Both the position numbers and the translations under genes were made by a program. From Changchengzhania lutea (GTDB taxonomy: Bacteria > Bacteroidota > Bacteroidia > Flavobacteriales > Flavobacteriaceae): a DNA stretch of 64,000 bases. Below are positions 1-9,095 of the stretch, piece after piece. The notes under the pieces were generated by a model. The model saw only the letters and a list, made by a program, of their open reading frames with translations, did not search any database and was not told the DNA's origin. Within the stretch, counting starts at the first letter, position 1. The number at the start of each line of letters is the position of its first letter. The DNA is taken from NCBI RefSeq assembly GCF_006974145.1, contig NZ_CP039456.1:868001-932000 (forward strand), in the 5' to 3' direction.

Positions 1-305
1 CTGAAACCTTCCTAGCAATTACTTTTGATTCTTATTCTGAAGAAACCTCTTGGGAAATATATGAGGCTTCAGACACTGACAATCCAATTTACGCAGGGGA
101 ATATGCAGCAGGTGAAACTGATGCTTCTGAAAAATTTTGTTTGGCGAATGGAACATATATTTTTGTTATTTATGATGTTTATTCAGACGGCATTTGCTGT
201 AATTATGGTGATGGATCGTATACATTAACCAATAATGGAAATATTATTAAGGCCGGTGGTAGTTTTGGAGCAAATGAGGTTACTGAATTTACTTTAAATA
301 ATTAA
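1..305 (+). CDS. C-terminal end of a secreted protein (partial, 5' end outside window)
   Basis: The reading frame that starts at base 3 is open from the window edge to a TAA at 303-305 and encodes about 100 residues. It contains an ETSWEIYEA stretch followed by GTYIFVIYDVYSDGICCNYG, a module that I know from the ends of secreted flavobacterial proteases and adhesins (consensus like FTIxDxYGDGICCxYGxGxY). The two adjacent cysteines and the Asp/Asn-rich loops suggest an extracytoplasmic beta-sandwich, possibly calcium-binding; that is inference. No T9SS sorting domain follows, so the protein ends with the module itself. The upstream part and therefore the real function are not visible. A strong hairpin terminator follows at 337-373, so this gene ends its own transcript. 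Confidence 0.7.
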   Translation, partial: ETFLAITFDSYSEETSWEIYEASDTDNPIYAGEYAAGETDASEKFCLANGTYIFVIYDVYSDGICCNYGDGSYTLTNNGNIIKAGGSFGANEVTEFTLNN

Positions 306-336
306 AGTTTAAAAATTACTATACTTTAAATTATCA

Positions 337-373
337 TAAAAAGTTCAACAAAAGTAAATTGTTGAACTTTTTA
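337..373 (+). terminator. Rho-independent terminator
   Basis: A perfect 15-bp inverted repeat (337-351 and 359-373, arm TAAAAAGTTCAACAA) encloses a 7-base loop and ends in a T run. It sits 31 bases after the stop of the partial gene and before the next gene, so it separates the two. The A and T tracts at the two ends would let it work on either strand. Confidence 0.85.
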
Positions 374-438
374 TATTTAAAAATAAGTCTAATAATTTTA
401 AGTTTTTTTATTTTATTTGAACAACATAAAATTTAGCT

Positions 439-2067
439 ATGAAAAGGTATTATGTTTTGTCCGTTCTCATTTTTGTTTTTACAGGTTTATTTGGTCAAAA
501 CACAGTAGGTGTTATTAGCAATTCAACCGATGCTTATAATGGTTATACATTGTTTACAAGCCATGAATCTACATATTTAATAAATAATTGTGGTGAAATA
601 ATAAATGAATGGACTAGCAATTATATTGATGGTAAATCGGTCTATCTATTGGAAGATGGCAGTATATTAAGAGCTGGATTTATTAATAACTTAGATCTCA
701 CGATTGCTGGTATTGGTGGAATCGTTGAGAAAATTAATTGGGATGGAGACGTGGTTTGGGATTATACGTATTCATCCAGCACGTATGCACAGCATCATGA
801 TATTTATCCATTACCAAATGGTAACATATTAATATTGGCCGTAACAAAGAAAACCGTTGCAGAAGCTACTCAAGCAGGACGTGATCCATTACTATTAGAG
901 GATGATGCTCTATATAATGAACAAATAATTGAGGTTCAACCTGATTTAATAAACGGTGGAGGAAGCATTGTATGGGAATGGAATGTTTGGGATCACTTAA
1001 TTCAAGATTTTGATACTACTAAAGATAATTTTGGAGTGGTAGCAAACAATCCACAGTTAATAGATATTAATTATTTGGGGTCTTCTGGAAAAAAGGCAAA
1101 TTGGTTGCACTTTAATTCCATTCAATATAATCATGCGCTCAATCAAATTATAATTAGTGCGAGACAGTTGAATGAAATATATATAATAGATCATTCTACA
1201 ACTACTTTGCAAGCTTCAATGCATACAGGAGGAAATAGAAATAAAGGCGGAGATATTTTATACCGATGGGGAAATCCTATAGTTTACAAAAAAGGCTTAG
1301 AGGAGGACCAAAAACTATTTGGACCGCATACACCACATTGGATTCCTGACTCTTATAATGATGGCGGAAAAATTTTAATTTTCAATAACGGTTTTGGTAA
1401 AGAACCTGAATTTTCCACAGTTGATATAATAAATCCCGAAATCGATCTTAATGGAAACTATATTTATACAGGTGACCCTTACGGACCGATTGCTTTAGAT
1501 TGGACATATCAAAATGAAAATCCTACAGATTTTTTTTCACGTATTATGTCCAGTGCACAACGACTTCCTAATGGAAGTGCCTTAATTTGTGATGCGGATT
1601 CTGGTTATTTTTTTGAATTAGATACTTCTAAAAATAAGGTTTGGGAATATATAAATCCACTTAAAAATAATGGAGAAATTTTAAATCAAGGAGACGCTCC
1701 AGTGGCCAATAGAACTTTTAGAGCATTTAAATACTCCAACGAATATGTTGCCTTTATTGGAAAAGATTTAACACCTGGTAATCCAATTGAATTAAACTCT
1801 AATTTAAATGAGCCGTGCAGTACGCTTAGTAATGATAAAATTGAACAAAATAAAATATCAATTAACCCTAACCCGGTTAATTCTTATCTAACAATTAATA
1901 CCCCTTATAATCTAGATAGAATCGATATATACAATGCTCATGGGCTAAAGTGTACCAGTAAATTTAACACAAAATCTCTTGATTTCTCTAACTATGCCTC
2001 AGGTATTTATTTTGTTAAAATGATTCATAACAATAGTGTCATTACAAAAAAAATTATAAAAAATTGA
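439..2067 (+). CDS. Arylsulfotransferase (ASST)-like secreted protein with T9SS sorting domain
   Basis: The 542-residue protein starts with a signal peptide (MKRYYVLSVLIFVFTGLFGQ). The body has repeated blade-like segments such as INWDGDVVWDYTY, QHHDIYPLPNGNIL and LHFNSIQYN, which match the six-bladed propeller of the arylsulfotransferase (ASST) family; conserved His residues are present in these blades. Bacterial ASSTs move sulfate between phenolic compounds, but many Bacteroidota homologues are untested, so activity is not assured. The last about 70 residues (from ISINPNPVNSYLTI to VITKKIIKN) are a typical type A T9SS sorting domain, so the protein should cross the outer membrane and be anchored or released at the surface. 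It is monocistronic, with a terminator before it and rlmB 55 bases after it. Confidence 0.8.
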   Translation: MKRYYVLSVLIFVFTGLFGQNTVGVISNSTDAYNGYTLFTSHESTYLINNCGEIINEWTSNYIDGKSVYLLEDGSILRAGFINNLDLTIAGIGGIVEKINWDGDVVWDYTYSSSTYAQHHDIYPLPNGNILILAVTKKTVAEATQAGRDPLLLEDDALYNEQIIEVQPDLINGGGSIVWEWNVWDHLIQDFDTTKDNFGVVANNPQLIDINYLGSSGKKANWLHFNSIQYNHALNQIIISARQLNEIYIIDHSTTTLQASMHTGGNRNKGGDILYRWGNPIVYKKGLEEDQKLFGPHTPHWIPDSYNDGGKILIFNNGFGKEPEFSTVDIINPEIDLNGNYIYTGDPYGPIALDWTYQNENPTDFFSRIMSSAQRLPNGSALICDADSGYFFELDTSKNKVWEYINPLKNNGEILNQGDAPVANRTFRAFKYSNEYVAFIGKDLTPGNPIELNSNLNEPCSTLSNDKIEQNKISINPNPVNSYLTINTPYNLDRIDIYNAHGLKCTSKFNTKSLDFSNYASGIYFVKMIHNNSVITKKIIKN

Positions 2068-2122
2068 AAAAAATCTATTTATCTTACTATCATATATTAA
2101 CATGATGTATACCTTTACCCCA

Positions 2123-2857
2123 ATGGAAAAGCAAACACAAATATTCGGCATAAGAGCTATAATAGAAGCCATTAATGCTAATGAAACTATTGATAAAGTT
2201 TTTTTACAAAAAGGGTTGAAGGGTGAACTTTTTAGTGAGTTAGAAACTACTTTAAGAAAGCATTCTATTAACTCATCATATGTACCCGTTGAAAAACTTA
2301 ACCGTTTAACTAAAGGAAATCATCAAGGGGCAGTGGCGCAAATATCTCCTATTGAATTTCATAATATTGAAGATTTGGTGATGAGTGTTGTTGAATCTGG
2401 AAAAATACCACTCTTTTTATTATTAGATCAATTAAGTGATGTCCGTAACTTTGGTGCCATAATTAGAACTGCTGAATGTACAGGTGTTGATGGCATTATT
2501 ATACAGAAAAAAGGAGGTGCTCCTGTAAATGGAGACACTATTAAAACGAGTGCCGGCGCAGTTTTTAAAATTCCAATTTCTAAGGTGGATCATATCAAGG
2601 ATGCCGTGTTTTATATGCAGGCGTCTGGAATTAAAGTGATTGCCGCTACTGAGAAAACCAATGACATGCTCTATGATGTTTCATTTACTGAGCCTTGCGC
2701 CATTATTATGGGTTCAGAAGGCAGAGGCATAAATCCATCTACATTGAAAGTGGTTGATGCGAAAGCTAAACTGCCTATATTGGGCGATATTGAGTCCTTG
2801 AATGTTTCTGTGGCTTGCGGGGCTTTTTTATATGAAGTGGTAAGACAACGCCAGTAA
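2123..2857 (+). CDS. rlmB: 23S rRNA (guanosine-2'-O-)-methyltransferase RlmB (TrmH/SPOUT family)
   Basis: This SPOUT-class enzyme methylates the 2'-OH of a guanosine in 23S rRNA (G2251 in E. coli numbering) using S-adenosylmethionine. The N-terminal part (QIFGIRAIIEAI) is the RNA-substrate-binding domain. The C-terminal knot shows the three family motifs: LLDQLSDVRNFGAIIRTAE, IIMGSEGRGI and LNVSVACGAFLYE. Length (244 residues) is usual. I chose the ATG at 2123, which gives MEKQTQIFGIRA as in relatives; an in-frame ATG at 2102 would add seven residues that homologues lack. The gene is convergent with the helicase downstream, and a heptamer tandem array lies between them. Confidence 0.92.
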   Translation: MEKQTQIFGIRAIIEAINANETIDKVFLQKGLKGELFSELETTLRKHSINSSYVPVEKLNRLTKGNHQGAVAQISPIEFHNIEDLVMSVVESGKIPLFLLLDQLSDVRNFGAIIRTAECTGVDGIIIQKKGGAPVNGDTIKTSAGAVFKIPISKVDHIKDAVFYMQASGIKVIAATEKTNDMLYDVSFTEPCAIIMGSEGRGINPSTLKVVDAKAKLPILGDIESLNVSVACGAFLYEVVRQRQ

Positions 2858-2900
2858 ATAGATTCTAGACCGCTGCGCTTTTAGAACATAGACTATAGAA

Positions 2901-3005
2901 GTTTAGAGTTTAGAGTTTAGAGTTTAGAGTTTAGAGTTTAGAGTTTAGAGTTTAGAGTTTAGAGTTTAGAGTTTAGAGTTTAGAGTTTAGAGTTTAGAGT
3001 TTAGA
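2901..3005. repeat. Tandem array of 15 GTTTAGA heptamers
   Basis: Fifteen perfect, uninterrupted copies of the 7-bp unit GTTTAGA occupy 105 bp between the convergent genes rlmB and the SNF2 helicase. Because 7 is not a multiple of 3, the array places a stop codon in every one of the six reading frames once per 21 bp. The preceding bases (TAGATTCTAGACC and GACTATAGAA) look like degenerate variants of the same unit. Identical copies suggest recent expansion by replication slippage. Confidence 0.95.
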
Positions 3006-3052
3006 CTAAAATATAAATAATTTTTACTTAATCCCACAAGGATTTCTATAAA

Positions 3053-5689
3053 TTAAATATCCATTTTAAAACTAATGGAGACCTCGCCTGTTTCCTTATT
3101 CACTTTTACTTTTGGTTTTTCACCAGTGGCACTTAACTCATTTCCTGTGCTCATATTAAAAATCCCAGTTAAAAACTCCATACCTTTAGTCATAACAGCT
3201 TCCATTTGATCATAATCTGGTTCTAGTTTTTTAATATCTTGCGTTACTATAGGTTCTTTTTTTATTTCTGATTCTTCTAATATTTTAGCCATAGTTATTT
3301 CTGTTTCAATCTCTGAAACTAGGTCTTGCAATTCTTCATGTTCTTGATCTTCTATATTAATATCGTCATCAATTAGATTCTCAAAATCATCATCACTCAC
3401 AATCTCTTCAAGTTGTTTTATAAATTGTGATTTTCCTTTTTCAGAAAAATCAACTTCATCAGTTAAGCTATCAGAATTTAAGACGCCTTCAAAAAGATTT
3501 TGCTTTAACAGCAATCCTGCTGCGATTTTCATTTCAATAGAATTATAACTCAATAGGTTAAATACATAAAGTTTTTGTTTTTGTTGTCCAATTCTATCAA
3601 TTCTTCCAATACGTTGGTTTTTTTTGGCGGGATTCCAAGGTAATTCAAAATTAATAACGGTATCTGCTATTTGTAAATTTAACCCGGTTCCTCCAGATTC
3701 ACTGGACAGGAAAATACGACAGTCTGGATTATCTTCAAATTCCTTTATTAATGCACCACGCTTTTTTACAGGCACTTTTCCCGTAAGCGTTGTAAACGTT
3801 ATGCCTTCCTTTTTAAGCATATCGCTTATAAGCCCTAGCATAGTAACCCATTCTGAAAAAATTATGATTTTTCTATCGGTATTTTTAATATCTAATTTCT
3901 CTATTAAAATATCCTTTAATTCAATTAATTTCGGCGAGTAATGGGTTTCTTTATCAATTAAATAACTAGAGTCACAAACCATACGCATATTAGTTAATAA
4001 ATGCATAAGTTTTTGCCAGTCGTAAGTGGTCTTAAATTTTTTAGATAAAATGGAAGCAATCCCTCTAGCAAAACTAGCATGCATTCCAGCCTGTTCATCA
4101 GAAAGGCTTACAAATATGTCTTTTTGAATAACATCGGGTAATTGTTCAAAAACTTCCTGTTTGCCCCTTCTAATGAGTATGGCATCTAAACGTTTTTTTA
4201 AATTTTGAAGATTGTAATAGCCCCTTATTTTGTTTTTATGCTTAGAATCAAAAATACAATGCTGATATGAAAACTCCCATTGGGGTGCTAAAAATTTCTG
4301 ATCTAAAAACTGAACTATCGAATACAAATCCAACAACTTATTTTCCAATGGTGTCCCTGTAATGACTAAAGCATGTTTTCGATCTATCGCTTTTACACTG
4401 TTTGCTGTTTTAGTTTCATAATTTTTAATTTTTTGGGCCTCGTCTAAAATAACAAAATCATATCCCGACTTATTAATAGATGATAAATCCCGTAATATCG
4501 TTTCGTAATTTACAATATGAAAAAAGCTCGTGTCGTTAAGATATATTTTGTTCCTGTCATCTGGATATCCTTCTACTACTATGGCGCTTTCATTGCTAAA
4601 TTTTAAAATCTCATTTTTCCATTGGTGTTTTACCGATGCAGGACACACTACTAATGTTTTTTTAAAATTAAAGATTTCTTTTTTAAGAATGGCTGTTGTA
4701 ATGGCTTGCAATGTTTTACCAAGCCCCATTTCATCAGCAACAATGACTCCTTTTTTAAATACGCTAAATGCTACACCTTCTTTTTGATAGGGATACAGCG
4801 TTGCTTTTATAGATGAAAAATCTAATTTGTATGATTGCTTAATATGATCTAATTCTTTATTTTCAAAGTACATTTCTACTTTTTCAAATACCTCTTCACG
4901 AATTTTTATTCGCGCTAAGTCTCTTGATTTGTATAAGAAAGAAGAAAAAGTAGCTATTTCTGTATCTTCAATTGAATGTTTATTTCCAAAATAGTTTTTT
5001 AAAAGAATAGCTTCTTCCGCTTCCAATGTTTCAGGAAAAAACCAAGAAATTTTATAATCATTTAATGGGTCTGTATAAATTTCTATAAATGGATAGGTCT
5101 TTTTTAATCGATTAATTTTTAAAGGGTTTTCTTCAAAATATCTAAATAAATATATAATATGTTTGGTTGTTCCTAATTTATTGGTTTTCCAATCTATGTT
5201 ATTAATATAACCCGTCTTCTTGTTAAAATCACGAAGCGTTACCTTATATGTTTTTCCTTTTTCATTTATTAAGGTATGCTCTCCATACAAGTTATTGGCA
5301 AGATTTATTTTATAGTTTGCTTTTTTGGCTCTATCCACTCGCTCTTCCAAGACTCTTTTTTGCATGCCTTTTCGGGAATACTTAATACCTTCTGTAAGCG
5401 TATCATCATGTATTTCGCTTTCAACAACATATAATGCTACAAGACTAGGAATATCCCAATCTGAGTAAATTCCATTTATTTTGGCAGATAAAAACTCATT
5501 CTCTGAGAAAAGAACAACTTCAAAAAGGTCTGTATTGCTATCAACTAGAATTGTTATTTTTTCTTTTCCCTGAGATAAAATAACATGACTATTTTGCTCA
5601 AAAATATGTTTCGCCTTTTCTATCTCAGAAAATGACAATTCCTTATTTTCTTTTATTAGCTTTATGGTTTGTTTTACTAATTCAATCAT
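3053..5689 (-). CDS. SNF2-family DEAD/DEAH-box helicase (Rad54/HepA-like)
   Basis: An 878-residue SF2 ATPase of the SNF2 type. The N-terminal 290 residues are not recognised and may hold a substrate-binding region. The ATPase core shows YQKEG (about 301), the Walker A motif DEMGLGKT (319-326), the DEAQ box (416-419) and TGTPLEN (444-450). The C-terminal lobe has SGGTGLNLQIADTVI and QRIGRIDRIGQ (motif VI). The last about 170 residues are acidic and low in complexity. Such proteins move along double-stranded DNA to remodel protein-DNA complexes, often in repair or transcription recycling; the exact partner is unknown. No SWIM finger or endonuclease partner is adjacent, so I see no sign of a defence-system role. 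The next gene in the same direction (rhomboid) lies upstream with an 80-bp gap. Confidence 0.85.
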   Translation of the reverse strand: MIELVKQTIKLIKENKELSFSEIEKAKHIFEQNSHVILSQGKEKITILVDSNTDLFEVVLFSENEFLSAKINGIYSDWDIPSLVALYVVESEIHDDTLTEGIKYSRKGMQKRVLEERVDRAKKANYKINLANNLYGEHTLINEKGKTYKVTLRDFNKKTGYINNIDWKTNKLGTTKHIIYLFRYFEENPLKINRLKKTYPFIEIYTDPLNDYKISWFFPETLEAEEAILLKNYFGNKHSIEDTEIATFSSFLYKSRDLARIKIREEVFEKVEMYFENKELDHIKQSYKLDFSSIKATLYPYQKEGVAFSVFKKGVIVADEMGLGKTLQAITTAILKKEIFNFKKTLVVCPASVKHQWKNEILKFSNESAIVVEGYPDDRNKIYLNDTSFFHIVNYETILRDLSSINKSGYDFVILDEAQKIKNYETKTANSVKAIDRKHALVITGTPLENKLLDLYSIVQFLDQKFLAPQWEFSYQHCIFDSKHKNKIRGYYNLQNLKKRLDAILIRRGKQEVFEQLPDVIQKDIFVSLSDEQAGMHASFARGIASILSKKFKTTYDWQKLMHLLTNMRMVCDSSYLIDKETHYSPKLIELKDILIEKLDIKNTDRKIIIFSEWVTMLGLISDMLKKEGITFTTLTGKVPVKKRGALIKEFEDNPDCRIFLSSESGGTGLNLQIADTVINFELPWNPAKKNQRIGRIDRIGQQKQKLYVFNLLSYNSIEMKIAAGLLLKQNLFEGVLNSDSLTDEVDFSEKGKSQFIKQLEEIVSDDDFENLIDDDINIEDQEHEELQDLVSEIETEITMAKILEESEIKKEPIVTQDIKKLEPDYDQMEAVMTKGMEFLTGIFNMSTGNELSATGEKPKVKVNKETGEVSISFKMDI

Positions 5690-5769
5690 GACCGTTTTTC
5701 TTATATAATTTAGAACTACGAATTTAACAAAAACACTTTTTTTACTCTAAAAATAAATATCTAAAAGAA

Positions 5770-6507
5770 TCATTGTTTATCAACATTTTTATTTTCTCTA
5801 TAAGTGTATGTTATTTTTGGTTGCTCCTGCTCCATTTCTGGTTCAACTGATTCAATAAAGTTTCCGTTTTTATCAAAATGTTTTAAAAAAGGATCATCGT
5901 CTTCATTATAATTTTCTCGTTCCCAAACATATTTTTTAGGTCTTGCAATTTCTTTTCTAAAAAATAATGAAAATAACAAACCTGTAATTAAACCTGCCAA
6001 GTGCCCTTCCCAAGATATTCCTTTCTCAACAGGTAAGGTATACCATATCATACTACCATATAAAAAAACTACTAATAATGACAGCGCTATAAGTCTATAA
6101 TGCTTAGCAAACACCCCTTTAAAAAAAGTAAAACTTACCAATACATAAATAAGCCCGCTAACTCCTATATGATATGATGGCCTGCCAATACTCCAAGTAA
6201 GAAAACCAGATAGTATGATGCCAAAAAAAAGCACTTTCCAAGCAATATGCCTATAGAAATAGAACAATGCTGTTGATAGTACAAATAAAGGTATGGTGTT
6301 ATGATATATATGTTCAATATCGCCATGAATAAATGGGCTTAATAAAACGCCTCTTAGACCTTTAAGGGTTTGAGGATAAATCCCGTATTTACTAAAATTA
6401 TAACCAAAACGTACCTCAAACCAAAACACCAACCATATAACCAGTATAAAAAACACAGGATAGGCAATAACGCCTGTGGAAAATTTAAAGTGTTCGGGTT
6501 CTTTCAC
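5770..6507 (-). CDS. Rhomboid-family intramembrane serine protease
   Basis: The 245-residue protein has about six transmembrane helices. The catalytic serine sits in the rhomboid GxSG motif (GVSG, Ser117), and the partner histidine in GHLAG (His169) of the last helix. The HGDIEHIYHN stretch (61-70) is the family's conserved His/Asn region. Rhomboids cleave transmembrane helices of other proteins within the inner membrane; the substrate here is unknown. A hydrophilic charged tail of about 55 residues follows the last helix and is likely cytoplasmic. It is divergent from rarA across a 342-bp repeat-rich gap and followed by the helicase gene. Confidence 0.9.
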   Translation of the reverse strand: MKEPEHFKFSTGVIAYPVFFILVIWLVFWFEVRFGYNFSKYGIYPQTLKGLRGVLLSPFIHGDIEHIYHNTIPLFVLSTALFYFYRHIAWKVLFFGIILSGFLTWSIGRPSYHIGVSGLIYVLVSFTFFKGVFAKHYRLIALSLLVVFLYGSMIWYTLPVEKGISWEGHLAGLITGLLFSLFFRKEIARPKKYVWERENYNEDDDPFLKHFDKNGNFIESVEPEMEQEQPKITYTYRENKNVDKQ

Positions 6508-6849
6508 GAGTTTAATTTAAACTATTCTTTGCAAAAAGTTAACCGCTTTCGAGATTTGTGCTAAATTGGCAGTGTTCAGTTTTCAGTCGCAGTCACAGTT
6601 GCAGTCGCAGTTTTATCAGCATTGAACATTTGTGAAAATTCGTGAAATTCATGTCTTTTCTATTTCAAGTTAGCAGTCTCCAGCAAAACTCCGTGTATCT
6701 CTGCGAAATAACTAAACAATCTAAATACCGTAACACGTCAGTGAAAATTCGTGAAATTCGTGTCCCTTTTTTAAGTATGAAATTCGTGTCAATATAATTG
6801 GAATGTATTTTAGCAATCATTTATCTTTATAAACTTCAAAACACGAAAG
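6508..6849. repeat. Intergenic region with dispersed and tandem short repeats
   Basis: This 342-bp divergent region holds no gene. It contains 4.8 imperfect copies of a CAGTCG hexamer (6584-6612). It also has two near-identical 24-bp copies of a phrase beginning GTGAAAATTCGTGAAATTC (6632-6655 and 6741-6764) and a third partial copy (6778-6790). These resemble intergenic repeats that I know from flavobacterial genomes. Promoters for rhomboid and rarA must lie here; TATTTTAG at about 6807-6814 resembles the Bacteroidota -7 box (TAnnTTTG) for rarA with one mismatch. Confidence 0.6.
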
Positions 6850-8133
6850 ATGAATGCGAATGAGCCTTTAGCAGAACGACTACGTCCAAAAATTTTGGAA
6901 GACTTTATAAGCCAAACACATTTAGTTGGAAAAAATGGCGTGTTGACACAGCATTTAAAGCATGGCTTAATACCATCAATGATTTTTTGGGGCCCTCCAG
7001 GAACTGGAAAAACCACGTTGGCTAACATTATAGCCTCAGATTCTGGTCGTCCTTTTTACACGCTCAGTGCCATTAATTCTGGCGTAAAAGACATTAGAGA
7101 GGTTATTGAAAAGGCCAAACAAAGTGGTGGCTTATTTACCACAAAGAACCCTATTTTATTTATTGATGAAATTCACAGATTCAGTAAATCACAACAGGAT
7201 TCGTTATTGCAGGCCGTCGAGAAAGGTTGGATTACATTAATTGGTGCCACAACCGAAAATCCCAGTTTCGAAGTCATTCCTGCCCTCCTATCCCGTTGTC
7301 AGGTATATATTTTAAAGGCTTTTGATAAAAATGATTTAGAGCTGCTTTTAAAACGTGCTATAGAAAAAGACGACCATATCTCCAAAAAAAATATAAACCT
7401 AAAAGAAACCGCGGTATTGTTAAGGCTTTCTGGTGGGGATGCCAGAAAATTACTAAATATTTTTGAACTGATTGTAAATGCTGATGACGGCAATACTGTA
7501 ACGATTACAGACGCTTCTGTTTTAGAAAAAATCCAAAATAACACGGTTAGGTATGACAAGACCGGTGAGCAACATTATGATATTATTTCAGCGTTTATAA
7601 AATCTATTCGTGGCAGCGACCCCAATGCGGCAGTGTATTGGTTAGCACGTATGATTGAGGGGGGTGAGGATGTCAAATTTATAGCGCGTCGTTTACTTAT
7701 TTTAGCGAGTGAAGATATTGGAAATGCCAACCCAACAGCTTTGGTAATTGCCAATAATACCTTCCAAGCTGTGGACACTATTGGCTATCCAGAATCGAGT
7801 ATCATCCTGAGTCAATGCGCTACTTATTTGGCTTGTTCTGCTAAAAGTAATGCAGCGTATAAAGCAATTGGAGCGGCACAGGAACTGGTTAAAGAAACTG
7901 GTGATTTATCGGTCCCGTTAGAAATTAGAAATGCACCTACCAAGTTAATGAAAGAGCTTGGGTATGGTGACAACTATAAATACGCGCATAATTATGACAC
8001 CAATTTTGCCGAACAAGAATTTTTGCCTGAGGATATCAAAAACACAAAGCTGTATGATCCTGGTAACAATGCCAGAGAACAAGCGCATCGAGAATTTTTA
8101 AAAAAACGCTGGAAAGATAAATATGGGTATTAG
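6850..8133 (+). CDS. rarA: Replication-associated recombination protein A (RarA/MgsA)
   Basis: A 427-residue AAA+ ATPase of the RarA/MgsA/WRNIP1 family that acts at stalled replication forks. It starts with [22 protein letters not shown]. It shows Walker [10 protein letters not shown] (48-56), Walker B FIDEIHRF (around 100), sensor 1 [11 protein letters not shown], and the RarA-specific C-terminal tetramerisation region ([32 protein letters not shown]). The length is standard. The TAG stop shares its last base with the first unit of a tandem heptamer array, so the repeat begins exactly where the coding region ends. It is convergent with the secreted-protein operon. Confidence 0.94.
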   Translation: MNANEPLAERLRPKILEDFISQTHLVGKNGVLTQHLKHGLIPSMIFWGPPGTGKTTLANIIASDSGRPFYTLSAINSGVKDIREVIEKAKQSGGLFTTKNPILFIDEIHRFSKSQQDSLLQAVEKGWITLIGATTENPSFEVIPALLSRCQVYILKAFDKNDLELLLKRAIEKDDHISKKNINLKETAVLLRLSGGDARKLLNIFELIVNADDGNTVTITDASVLEKIQNNTVRYDKTGEQHYDIISAFIKSIRGSDPNAAVYWLARMIEGGEDVKFIARRLLILASEDIGNANPTALVIANNTFQAVDTIGYPESSIILSQCATYLACSAKSNAAYKAIGAAQELVKETGDLSVPLEIRNAPTKLMKELGYGDNYKYAHNYDTNFAEQEFLPEDIKNTKLYDPGNNAREQAHREFLKKRWKDKYGY

Positions 8134-8223
8134 TTGTTGGTTGTTGGTTGTTGGTTGTTGGTTGTTGGTTGTTGGTTGTTGGTTGTTGGTTGTTGGTTGT
8201 TGGTTGTTGGTTGTTGGTTGTTG
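8133..8223. repeat. Tandem array of 13 GTTGTTG heptamers
   Basis: Thirteen perfect copies of GTTGTTG (91 bp) start at the last base of the rarA stop codon and end 8 bp before the stop codon of the convergent gene. Unlike the array at 2901-3005, this unit contains no stop codon in any of the six frames. A stop-loss in either flanking gene would therefore read through the entire array (LLVVGCW repeats on the plus strand, NNQQPTT repeats on the minus strand). Confidence 0.95.
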
Positions 8224-8231
8224 GTAGAAAA

Positions 8232-9095
8232 TTAAAATTTAATATTGAGTTCCTCTCGCTGTAAATTACCATTTGAATAAAATTCAAAAATCCAACCGTC
8301 TCCTTTTCTATAGATAATAGCATTTTTATTTTCTACCAGGAACACATTATCTAAACTTGTTTCTTGGATTAGATACACCACTTTGGGTGAACTATCTACC
8401 AACTGAAAACCGTGTTCTATAACTTGAGCATATAAGACATTAGATAAAACCTCTTTTATCTCTTTGGATTTTGGAGTATTCGTTACAGTTTTTACTTGAG
8501 TCTTTTTGCTTTCCACACTAGGGACTTTAGTAATTCGAGGCTCAGGTTTTTTATCTTCTTTAAGTGCTTTAATTTCTTTCTTTAACATCTGAATCTCTTG
8601 AGCGACCTCTGTATTTACCACTTTATCTGAAGTCTCTTCGGTCACCATCTTTTCTGAAGAGGGTTCGTATACATAATTTAATACAGAAAATGATTTAAAA
8701 GCTTCTCTTAATGCTTCATTATAAGCTTTGTCATATTGTTTTTCTCTGCTCTCGCCCATTTGAGATGTAAACACTTGCTGATCATTACAATCTTTTAATG
8801 TTACTTTGAGCTTCGTTTTAAACATACCAGAATCTTTATCCACGTCAGACTTCAATGCCAAACATCTATTTCTCACTAAATCTTCAGGGTATGCTTCGCC
8901 TTCCATTAAAGCATTAAAACCATACTTATTGAATAAAAATTCAGTTAATGCATTGAGTTGATATTGGTTCTCTTGCTTTAAAAAGTCAAATTTATTCGGT
9001 ACAATAATATACTTGTATTCATTTAAATTTGTTTGGGAAAAAACATTGGTAGTTATTAAAAAAGCAATAAGAATTGTAAAAAAATTAGTTTTCAT
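8232..9095 (-). CDS. Secreted/periplasmic protein of unknown function
   Basis: The 287-residue protein has a clear signal peptide (MKTNFFTILIAFLITTNVFSQ). The first folded part (about 25-140) carries NKFDFLKQENQYQLNALTEF and NRCLALKSDV, a pattern I associate with unnamed flavobacterial periplasmic proteins. A charged region that could form a coiled coil follows (EIQMLKKEIKALKEDKK, about 168-184), then a Lys/Thr/Pro-rich linker. A small C-terminal beta domain (YAQVIEHGFQLVDSSPKVVYL) comes last. I do not recognise a Pfam family with certainty. It overlaps the DUF5723 gene upstream by 11 bp, so the two are translationally coupled and probably act together at the outer membrane. Confidence 0.7.
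   Translation of the reverse strand: MKTNFFTILIAFLITTNVFSQTNLNEYKYIIVPNKFDFLKQENQYQLNALTEFLFNKYGFNALMEGEAYPEDLVRNRCLALKSDVDKDSGMFKTKLKVTLKDCNDQQVFTSQMGESREKQYDKAYNEALREAFKSFSVLNYVYEPSSEKMVTEETSDKVVNTEVAQEIQMLKKEIKALKEDKKPEPRITKVPSVESKKTQVKTVTNTPKSKEIKEVLSNVLYAQVIEHGFQLVDSSPKVVYLIQETSLDNVFLVENKNAIIYRKGDGWIFEFYSNGNLQREELNIKF

Noticed and set aside
25-228. 67-residue frame at the left edge
   Set aside because: It is out of frame with the better-supported secreted-protein C-terminus that ends at 305.
2901-3005. Possible CRISPR-like or telomere-like array
   Set aside because: The 7-bp units follow each other without spacers and no cas genes are near; a chromosome end is excluded by unbroken genes on both sides.
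3053-5689. SNF2 helicase as part of a defence system (DISARM or similar)
   Set aside because: No methylase, PLD nuclease or other defence gene is adjacent; neighbours are housekeeping genes.
8036-8323. 95-residue minus-strand frame rich in NNQQPTT repeats
   Set aside because: It is the translation of the GTTGTTG array plus overlapping parts of two well-supported genes, not a gene.
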